Origin: JAHQVK01 sp039819565
GTDB taxonomy: Bacteria > Myxococcota > Kuafuiibacteriia > Kuafuiibacteriales > Kuafuiibacteriaceae
NCBI GenBank assembly: GCA_039819565.1
Contig: JBCBRU010000416.1
Span: 1 to 7,838, forward strand
DNA length: 7,838 bases
Direction: 5' to 3'
Below, piece after piece: positions 1 through 5,063 of this stretch (position 1 is the stretch's first letter; every line of letters starts with the position of its first letter). The position numbers and the translations under genes are program-made. The notes under the pieces are model-generated. The model was not told where the DNA came from. It ran no database searches and saw only the letters and a list, made by a program, of their open reading frames with translations.

Positions 1-229
1 GATCGAAGTCGGCGAAGAGCCGAGCCGCTCGGTCCACGAAGTCCTCGCCCGCCTGCGTGAGGATGACCCCTCGAGCGGTGCGCTCGAACACGGCGAAGCC
101 CAAGTCCTGCTCCACTTCGGCCACCGTCTTGCTCACCGCCGACTGGCTGAGAGCCATGCTCTTCGCAGCCCGCGTAAAGGAGCCATGCTTGGCCACAGCC
201 ACGAGGCTCCGGAGCTTGGCGAGGTTCAT
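1..229 (-). CDS. LysR-family transcriptional regulator, N-terminal part (truncated by window edge)
   Basis: The first 76 residues of a LysR-type DNA-binding regulator are present; the effector-binding domain lies outside the window. The protein starts MNLAKLRSLVAVAKHGSFTR. It shows the standard LysR winged helix-turn-helix: residues 17-37 (SFTRAAKSMALSQSAVSKTV region) are the helix-turn-helix, followed by LGFAVFERTARGVILTQAG (43-61), the family's wing and start of the linker helix. I chose the ATG at 229 because it gives the usual LysR N-terminus and has a GGAAGG ribosome-binding sequence 8 nt upstream. Another ATG slightly upstream is out of frame and soon meets a stop. The gene diverges from the acyl-CoA dehydrogenase at 318 with 88 bp between starts. 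By the usual LysR arrangement it may control that gene and itself, which is inference. The inducer cannot be guessed. Confidence 0.93.
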   Translation of the reverse strand, partial: MNLAKLRSLVAVAKHGSFTRAAKSMALSQSAVSKTVAEVEQDLGFAVFERTARGVILTQAGEDFVDRAARLFADFD

Positions 230-317
230 CAGCCATTCCTTCCGCTCATACCTCCTCCATATACACCGCTTGTGCTCATGGGGTTGAGGCGCCACGTTGC
301 GTCCGCGGAGGAAGCGC
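230..317. promoter_or_regulatory. Divergent promoter region between LysR regulator and acyl-CoA dehydrogenase
   Basis: These 88 bp separate two divergent starts and must hold both ribosome-binding sites: GGAAGG on the minus strand for the regulator, and GGAGGAAG at 307-314 for the dehydrogenase. They probably hold both promoters too. A short dyad, CTCA-N6-TGAG at 275-288, and a TGTATAT stretch on the minus strand (around 258-265) are visible. Neither matches a textbook LysR T-N11-A box or a sigma-70 promoter well enough to assign. The placement of the region is firm; the individual elements are not. Confidence 0.45.
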
Positions 318-1475
318 ATGAAACGTCGAAGCTGGATGTCAGAGGACCATATCGCCTTTCAGGACACGGTACGTTCGTTCCTGGATACGGAGCTCAAGCC
401 CCGAATGGAGGAGCTCCGCCGAAAGGGCCTCATTCCGCACGAGCTTTGGACCCGAGCGGGGGAGCTCGGCATCCTCGGGGCGTCGATACCCGAGGCCCAC
501 GGGGGCTCGGGCTTGGCCCGGTCTTTCGACGCCGTGACCTTTCTGGAGCAAACCCGGATGGGGGACTCTGGATGGGGCATCAGCGTGCATGGCTTCGTGG
601 CTCACTATATCTCCGCCTACGGTACCGAGGAGCAGAAGCAGCGGTGGCTTCCCGGCCTTGCCACTGGCGAGCGCATTGCCGCTATCGCGATGACGGAGCC
701 CGAGGTGGGCTCAAACCTCCAGGGGGTCCGCACGACCGCCGTCGCGGACGGCGACGCCTACGTGATCAACGGCTCCAAGATCTTCATCACGAACGGGCAG
801 GTTGCGAACCTCGTCTGCGTCGTGGCCAAGACGGACTCCAGCGCCGGTGCGAGAGGCGTGTCGCTCATCATGGTCGAGACCGACGAAGCTCCGGGCTTCA
901 AGCGGGGCCGAAATCTCGAGAAGCTCGGCATGAAGCGCTCGGATACTTCCGAGCTCTTCTTTGAAGACGTGAGGGTGCCGAAGTCGAACCTCCTGGGAGG
1001 GGTTGAAGGACAAGGCTTCGTCCAGCTCATGCAGCAGCTCGACTGGGAGCGGCTCACCATCGGCATCTTGGCGGTGGGCACCTGTGAGCGTGCCCTCGAG
1101 GTCACGAAGACCTACGTCGACGAGCGAAAGGTCTTCGGAAAGCGGGTCATGGATATGCAGAATACCCGCTTCAAGCTAGCCGAGGCGGCCACCCTGACCG
1201 AGGTGCTGAGAACCTTCGTGGACAGCTGCATCGAGGACTATGACGGCGGGGACCTCACCCGGGAGCGCGCCGCCATGGCCAAGTGGTGGGGGGCAGACAC
1301 CCAGTGCAAGGTGGTCGATGAGTGTCTGCAGCTCTTTGGCGGCTACGGATATATGATGGAGTACCCTATCGCGGAGATGTACGCCGACTCCCGTGCCCAA
1401 AAGATCTACGGAGGGACCAACGAGATTATGAAAGAGATCATCGCCCGCGGCATCGACGTGGGCGGCTCGAGGTAG
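318..1475 (+). CDS. Acyl-CoA dehydrogenase (FadE-like, long-chain/isovaleryl-type active site)
   Basis: This flavoenzyme introduces an alpha,beta double bond into an acyl-CoA and passes electrons to electron-transfer flavoprotein. At 385 aa it has the family's usual length. The N-terminal helical domain spans about 10-120. The FAD/substrate-binding strand motif AMTEPEVGSN is at 124-133, with KIFITNG at 154-160 in the beta domain. FGKRVMDMQ (273-281), QLFGGYGYMMEYP (338-350) and IYGGTNEIMKEII (363-375) mark the C-terminal domain. The position that carries the catalytic Glu in medium/short-chain enzymes is Gly here (YGGT instead of YEGT). A Glu at 244 in LDWERLT aligns with the catalytic base of isovaleryl-CoA and long-chain dehydrogenases, so the enzyme should be active. 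Start: ATG 318 has GGAGGAAG at 307-314. The upstream in-frame TTG at 297 would put that site inside the gene, so I reject it. The gene ends directly against the TetR frame. The acyl substrate is unknown. Confidence 0.95.
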   Translation: MKRRSWMSEDHIAFQDTVRSFLDTELKPRMEELRRKGLIPHELWTRAGELGILGASIPEAHGGSGLARSFDAVTFLEQTRMGDSGWGISVHGFVAHYISAYGTEEQKQRWLPGLATGERIAAIAMTEPEVGSNLQGVRTTAVADGDAYVINGSKIFITNGQVANLVCVVAKTDSSAGARGVSLIMVETDEAPGFKRGRNLEKLGMKRSDTSELFFEDVRVPKSNLLGGVEGQGFVQLMQQLDWERLTIGILAVGTCERALEVTKTYVDERKVFGKRVMDMQNTRFKLAEAATLTEVLRTFVDSCIEDYDGGDLTRERAAMAKWWGADTQCKVVDECLQLFGGYGYMMEYPIAEMYADSRAQKIYGGTNEIMKEIIARGIDVGGSR

Positions 1476-2051
1476 CTATCCCTCGCTCGACTGCAGCGCC
1501 GCTAGCAAGGCCCCGGCCAGGGTATCGACATTCTCGCGGCCGAGGTCCATATGCCCGGCCTTCTCGAGTCGAACGATGCCAGCGATGGTCCCCCAGATGA
1601 GAGCCACGACGACCTGCCTAGGCATACGACCGACTTCTCCTCACGCGATACGGTCCACGTGCCTACGCTGCAGCTGACGACTCTTGCCGTCGAGGTAGGA
1701 GCTGTGGTCGTGGAGCTCGAGAAAACGCAATACGAGAGGGTTTCGCTGGATGTATTCGGCAACTCGCCGACAGGACGTAAATACGACCTCCTCGACGGTT
1801 GCCTGGTCGGGGATGTCGCCATAGACGACCTGGAGGTAGTCGTTTTGGCACCGCCGGTACAATGCGTTGGCGAGTGTCTCTTTACTCTTGAAGTGCAGGT
1901 AGATGGTTCCCACCGCAACGCCTGCTTCGCGCGCGATCTCCGGCAAGCTGGCCCCGTGAAAGCTCTTCTCAGCAAACACGACCAGCGCAGCGTCGAGAAT
2001 GAGCTCCTCGCGAACATCCAGGTCAACTTTGCGCGCGGTGATTCTACTCAT
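1476..2051 (-). pseudogene. TetR-family transcriptional regulator interrupted by an in-frame TGA
   Basis: This is a repressor-type DNA-binding protein of normal TetR size (191 codons) if the internal stop is ignored. The helix-turn-helix lies at about 33-56: GASLPEIAREAGVAVGTIYL followed by HFKSKETL. The ligand-binding domain follows (RRVAEYIQRNPLVLRFLELH, 95-114). Codon 137, at 1641-1643, is TGA right after HVDRIA. Without any frameshift, reading continues GEVGRMPRQVVVALIWGTIA-GIVRLEKAG-...-LLAALQSSEG and ends at TAG 1476-1478. The 54 residues look like the last two TetR helices, including the common 'LIWGTIAGIVRL' pattern. An Arg (CGA) at codon 137 would give the familiar IARGE sequence, so a single C-to-T change could explain it. 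The truncated 136-aa product keeps the DNA-binding domain but lacks much of the dimer interface. A restart at ATG 1623-1625 (49 aa) is preceded by GAGGAG 11 nt away. The start has only a weak ribosome-binding site. The gene lies 115 bp downstream of the abfD-type gene on the same strand. It may be a real lesion, a sequence error or an unusual split product. Confidence 0.8.
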
Positions 2052-2166
2052 GGTTCGCTACCCATTGAGGCGGATCCACCGAGGACTCTCAAAGCACCGC
2101 GGAGACGCTTGAAGCTCTCGTTGGCCACGGGCACCGACGGTGGTGATCGCGACGTCGAAGCAGCTC

Positions 2167-3600
2167 TCAGATCTCTGGTAGCTCTTCATCGGACTCGAGG
2201 CCTGCGAGGACACGTGCCCGTCCTGTCTTCGCCTCCCAGTCCGTCTCCCTCTCGAGCACGATGCGCTGGGCCTGAGGAGATCCAGCTCCGTGCATACACT
2301 CGATTCTAAAGGGCACCGACCCTGCTCCCGTCGTGAGGGATTCAAGGAAGCGAAGGAGCTTACCACGTTCCCGGCCCCCGGCCGCTCGCTCGAGGTGTTT
2401 GCCCAGCTCCGGGTGCTCAAGAGAGGCCAAGCCGGGCAGGGTGCTGAGGGAGCCGCCGGCGAGATCCTCGGCAAGCCGTACGATCTCGTAGGGCAACCGG
2501 GTCACGTGATGCTTGGTCACATTGGCAAGGATAGGATCTACCTGCCATACCCCACAGTCGTGACACGTAGAGCGATGACTCGCCGCGAGGCCGAGTCCAT
2601 GTATCGTCTCCGTGAGATGGGTCATCTCTACGAGCTTGTCCCGAACGTGAGATGCACCTCGTACACCGTTGGCGCCGGCAACCTCCGCCGCTGCGCCGAT
2701 CAGAACGTCGAGATTGCCGGGCTTACAGCCGCCGTAGCTCGCCCGGTGGTACTGCGAGAAAGTTGATACCAAGAGGCTGGCTGCTTCGACATCGCCGTCT
2801 ATGAACGTCCGTTCGGCGGGCACGAACACATCATCGAAAATAACCACGCACTCTTGGCCACCGAACCTGGCGTTGCCGGCGTCGGGGCCGCCCTTCCTGT
2901 CGTCGCTGGGCTGGCGCCCGAGCACCATCGTGACCCCGTCAGCATCGACCGGTAGGGCACACGCGACGGCGAAGTCTTCCTCTCCCTTTCGCAGGGCCTG
3001 GCCGGGCATCACGAGGATCTGGTGCGCGTTGGCGGCGCCCGTCTGGTGGAGCTTGGACCCACGGAGGACGACCCCCCCTTCTCGACGCTCCACGACACGT
3101 ACGTAGTGCTCGGGCTGCTCGGCGGGTCGCTTGGAGCGATCGCCTTTCGCGTCCGTCATACATCCATTGAGCACCTCGTCGCGCTCTTGAACTCCACGGA
3201 GCCAGTGGACGAATCGCCCATGACGCTCTGAATCTCGAGCGGTCGCTATGTACGTCGCGTTGATTCCGTCGAGACCCACGCAGCGTTGAAAACAGGTCCC
3301 GGTCAGGCGTCCGAGAATTCGCTGCAGTCGAATCTTGAGGACGAGATCCTCGGGAGTCCGGAACAAGGCCGTAAATCGGTTCACGTGGCCTTCGACGAGG
3401 TCGCTGTAGGAGGTCGCGACCTCCCGCGTCTCATCACGGTGGGCCAATGCGTAGGTGGCTGCTATGGCATTGACCGCTGGTCGTATCTGCGGGTGGTCCA
3501 CGGGGTTGTCCACTCGCTCGCCTTCGACGAACAACCGGAGGTTTCGGTCCCGTAAGCTCTGAAGATACTCCTCGGCGGTCCTGAGTGTACGTCTTGTCAT
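2167..3600 (-). CDS. abfD: 4-hydroxybutyryl-CoA dehydratase / vinylacetyl-CoA delta-isomerase homologue
   Basis: The prototype (AbfD, Clostridium aminobutyricum) uses FAD and a [4Fe-4S] cluster to dehydrate 4-hydroxybutyryl-CoA to crotonyl-CoA by a radical mechanism, and isomerises vinylacetyl-CoA. This 477-aa protein matches from recalled sequence nearly end to end: TAEEYLQSLRDRN at the start, VDHPQIRP (34-41), TCFQRCVGLDG (102-112), MTDAKGDR (148-155), HQTGAANAH (185-193), FGGQE (246-250), YHRASYGGCKPG (284-295), YEIVRLAEDLAGG (371-383) and ECMHGAGSPQAQR (434-446). Cys103, Cys107, His285 and Cys292 correspond to the cluster ligands Cys99, Cys103, His292 and Cys299. Glu250, Tyr289, Lys293 and Glu434 correspond to active-site residues. 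This sets it apart from the cluster-free 4-hydroxyphenylacetate 3-hydroxylases of the same superfamily. I chose ATG 3600 because GGGAGG (3610-3615) lies 9 nt upstream; the in-frame ATG at 3609 touches that site. Third-position GC is lower than in gatB. The native substrate may be a 4-hydroxybutyryl-CoA analogue. Confidence 0.92.
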   Translation of the reverse strand: MTRRTLRTAEEYLQSLRDRNLRLFVEGERVDNPVDHPQIRPAVNAIAATYALAHRDETREVATSYSDLVEGHVNRFTALFRTPEDLVLKIRLQRILGRLTGTCFQRCVGLDGINATYIATARDSERHGRFVHWLRGVQERDEVLNGCMTDAKGDRSKRPAEQPEHYVRVVERREGGVVLRGSKLHQTGAANAHQILVMPGQALRKGEEDFAVACALPVDADGVTMVLGRQPSDDRKGGPDAGNARFGGQECVVIFDDVFVPAERTFIDGDVEAASLLVSTFSQYHRASYGGCKPGNLDVLIGAAAEVAGANGVRGASHVRDKLVEMTHLTETIHGLGLAASHRSTCHDCGVWQVDPILANVTKHHVTRLPYEIVRLAEDLAGGSLSTLPGLASLEHPELGKHLERAAGGRERGKLLRFLESLTTGAGSVPFRIECMHGAGSPQAQRIVLERETDWEAKTGRARVLAGLESDEELPEI

Positions 3601-3742
3601 CAAATACATCCTCCCAGTGGTCTTGGCCCTACATCAACGATGGGCGGTAGGCGCGAGGTCCCAGGTCTCTCCTCACGCCGGCCCCATAGGAAGGAAGCTA
3701 CAGGGCGTGGCGCGCGACCACGCTCCGACCTGCCTCCAACTT

Positions 3743-3758
3743 GTGAAAGCTCGTTCAC
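3743..3758. promoter_or_regulatory. Inverted repeat GTGAA-N6-TTCAC, candidate operator on the abfD side
   Basis: The sequence GTGAAAGCTCGTTCAC is a 5+5 dyad with a 6-bp centre; a second dyad, CTCGT-TC-ACGAG, overlaps it at 3750-3761. It lies just downstream of the minus-strand promoter-like element, where a bound dimer would block abfD transcription. The size and symmetry suit a TetR-type dimer. Binding is inferred, not seen. Confidence 0.4.
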
Positions 3759-3787
3759 GAGTTAGCTAGAGCCATTGTGACTGTCAA
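3759..3787 (-). promoter_or_regulatory. Candidate sigma-70-like promoter reading toward abfD
   Basis: On the minus strand a perfect TTGACA (3787-3782) is followed after 17 nt by TAACTC (3764-3759). The -35 is consensus while the -10 is poor, which would fit a promoter that is weak or needs activation. It points toward abfD about 160 bp away, and its -35 overlaps the -35 of the opposing promoter. Confidence 0.35.
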
Positions 3788-3803
3788 GGCGGCCCGGCAT
3801 ATT
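3775..3803 (+). promoter_or_regulatory. Candidate sigma-70-like promoter for the MDR reductase
   Basis: TTGTGA (3775-3780) and CATATT (3798-3803) each match the consensus -35/-10 boxes at four of six positions, with the optimal 17-nt spacer. A start near 3810 would give a leader of about 120 nt before the ATG at 3930, and would fall inside the palindrome at 3804-3823. Confidence 0.4.
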
Positions 3804-3823
3804 TTCTTTTCACCTGAAAAGAA
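3804..3823. promoter_or_regulatory. 20-nt perfect palindrome (9+9 around CC), candidate repressor operator
   Basis: TTCTTTTCACCTGAAAAGAA has nine-base arms, all paired, around a CC centre. It is AT-rich in GC-rich surroundings. It begins directly after the candidate -10 box for the reductase gene, the classic place for a repressor site. No U-tract follows, so it does not read as an intrinsic terminator. The half-site shares CTTT(T)TCAC with the dyad at 3743-3758. The adjacent TetR protein is the nearest candidate ligand. Confidence 0.6.
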
Positions 3824-3929
3824 TAGTAGCGGGATTCCCAGCTCACTCGATACGCAGGCCCGGCCCATCTTTAGACTCGAGGCGAGAGTTACGTCGACGG
3901 CGGCTACCTGCTGCGTTAGATCCCGAGAT

Positions 3930-5027
3930 ATGAGCGCACAAGGAGAGAGACTCATCCTGCCTCGCTTCGGGAGTACGCCGAAGGAAGCGGTGGAGGAGCT
4001 CTTGCAGCTCGAAGAGATGCCCTTTCCGGACGTCTCGAAGCTGGGGTCGACCGACGTCGTGGTGGGCGTTCGATCCACCTCCGTGGCCTTCGTGGATCTT
4101 ATCATGATGACCGGACAGTATCAGCACATGGCGGCGCCTCCCTACACTCCAGGTATCGAGTACTCGGGAGAGGTGTTGTGGGTTGGTGAGGAGGTTCGCT
4201 CGGTCGCGCCGGGCGACCACGTCGTCGGTGACTATATGAGGGTGGGCCCTCGCAGTCCGGGGAGCTATCAGGGCTATGGCGGTTGGGCGAGCTACGCCGT
4301 GGCCCCCGAGGCGGGATTGCTTCGCGCCCCGACCGGGTTCGACTTCTCGGAGAGCTGTGTGTTCTACACCAGCTACGAGACCGCCTACTTCGCACTCGTC
4401 AAGCGAGCCCAGCTCCAGCCGGGAGAGAGCGTGCTCGTCACCGGGGGCTCTGGAGCCACGGGGATGGCGGCCATCCAGCTTGCCAAGGCTCTGGGCGCTA
4501 CGGTGATCGTCTCGGGGCGGTCCGAAGCGAAGCTGGCCGTGTGCACGAGCTTCGGGGCGGATCACGTGGTCGATACTTCATCGGAGGCCTCGGTGCTGCG
4601 GGATCAGGTCAGGGAGCTCACGGGAGGGAAGGGCTGTAGTGTTGTATACGATACTGTGGGGGGCGCGGTGGGCTCTGCGGCGTTTCGTTCGCTCGCTTTT
4701 TGCGGGCGCTATGTGATCGTGGGATGGGCAAGCAACATTGCCGAGAGCAAGGGACGCGAGACCTTCCAGCCCGATCAGCTGCCCACCAACATCATGCAGA
4801 TGAAGGGGCTACAGGTCATGGGCTCCCCTATGGTCATCTACTCGATGAAGAACCCCGCCTGGCGGAAGACCCAAATCGAAGCGCTTGTGGAGATGGCGGA
4901 CGGGGGGCGCCTTCGCCCGTACGTAACCAGTCGCTTCCGTCTGGCTGACGTCCGCGAAGCCGCAGGGGCCAAGTTGGCCGGCCAAGTGGTGGGGAGCTGC
5001 ATTCTCACCGTAGATGGAACGGGTTGA
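3930..5027 (+). CDS. Zinc-free medium-chain dehydrogenase/reductase (quinone oxidoreductase / enoyl-reductase type)
   Basis: This is an NAD(P)H-dependent reductase of the MDR superfamily, 365 aa. The GroES-like N-terminal domain (about 1-130) contains FVDLIMMTGQY (55-65), PYTPGIEYSGEV (71-82) and VAPGDHVVG (92-100). The Rossmann domain starts at VLVTGGSGATGMAAIQLAKA (168-187), with the nucleotide-binding glycine motif. It continues through FGADHVVD (208-215), VVYDTVGG (238-245) and YVIVGWAS (261-268). The four-Cys structural zinc cluster and catalytic zinc ligands of alcohol dehydrogenases are absent, which places it with quinone oxidoreductases and enoyl-CoA/enoyl-thioester reductases. I start it at ATG 3930, because MSAQGERLILPRFG opens like the family while the 51 residues upstream do not; the ribosome-binding site is weak. 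The gene is divergent from abfD across a shared control region and convergent with gatB (36 bp between stops, no clear hairpin). A role reducing the crotonyl-CoA made by AbfD is possible but unproven. Confidence 0.88.
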   Translation: MSAQGERLILPRFGSTPKEAVEELLQLEEMPFPDVSKLGSTDVVVGVRSTSVAFVDLIMMTGQYQHMAAPPYTPGIEYSGEVLWVGEEVRSVAPGDHVVGDYMRVGPRSPGSYQGYGGWASYAVAPEAGLLRAPTGFDFSESCVFYTSYETAYFALVKRAQLQPGESVLVTGGSGATGMAAIQLAKALGATVIVSGRSEAKLAVCTSFGADHVVDTSSEASVLRDQVRELTGGKGCSVVYDTVGGAVGSAAFRSLAFCGRYVIVGWASNIAESKGRETFQPDQLPTNIMQMKGLQVMGSPMVIYSMKNPAWRKTQIEALVEMADGGRLRPYVTSRFRLADVREAAGAKLAGQVVGSCILTVDGTG

Positions 5028-5063
5028 ACAAGCGGTCGACGCGGGCCAGGACCTCCAATGATG

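Larger units (their letters stand above)
3601..3929. promoter_or_regulatory. Gene-free divergent control region between abfD and the MDR reductase
   Basis: This 329-bp stretch holds no convincing gene. The plus-strand frame is open back to a GTG at 3777. The residues it would add look unlike any MDR N-terminus, and that GTG lies inside a promoter-like -35 box. The middle (about 3740-3830) is AT-richer than its surroundings and carries two opposed promoter-like elements and two inverted repeats, listed separately. The flanks would be leaders of roughly 150 nt (abfD side) and 120 nt (reductase side). I see no riboswitch fold and no terminator in them. Confidence 0.6.

Noticed and set aside
185..964. 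259-codon plus-strand frame overlapping the acyl-CoA dehydrogenase
   Set aside because: It is an out-of-frame shadow of a gene with complete family motifs.
1615..1643. TGA in tetR as a selenocysteine codon, with the perfect palindrome TGCCTAGGCA (1615-1624) downstream as part of a SECIS hairpin
   Set aside because: The palindrome has no loop and the wrong shape for a bacterial SECIS element, TetR regulators are not known selenoproteins, and a nonsense change or base error is simpler.
2052..2166. Weak resemblance of TTGAAGCTCTCGTTGG (on the plus strand) to the operator-like dyad at 3743-3758
   Set aside because: It is not palindromic and the match needs gaps, so it is not better than chance.
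1551..2309. 252-codon open plus-strand frame opposite the TetR gene and the 3' end of abfD
   Set aside because: It is antisense to two genes with clear family motifs and its translation resembles no protein family; long shadow frames are common in GC-rich DNA.
3777..3929. GTG 3777 as the start of the MDR reductase, adding 51 residues
   Set aside because: The added residues do not resemble an MDR N-terminus, the GTG lies within a promoter-like -35 box, and the extension would place the 20-nt palindrome inside the gene.
5028..5063. Intrinsic terminator between the convergent MDR and gatB genes
   Set aside because: No stem followed by a U-tract is visible in the 36-bp gap on either strand.
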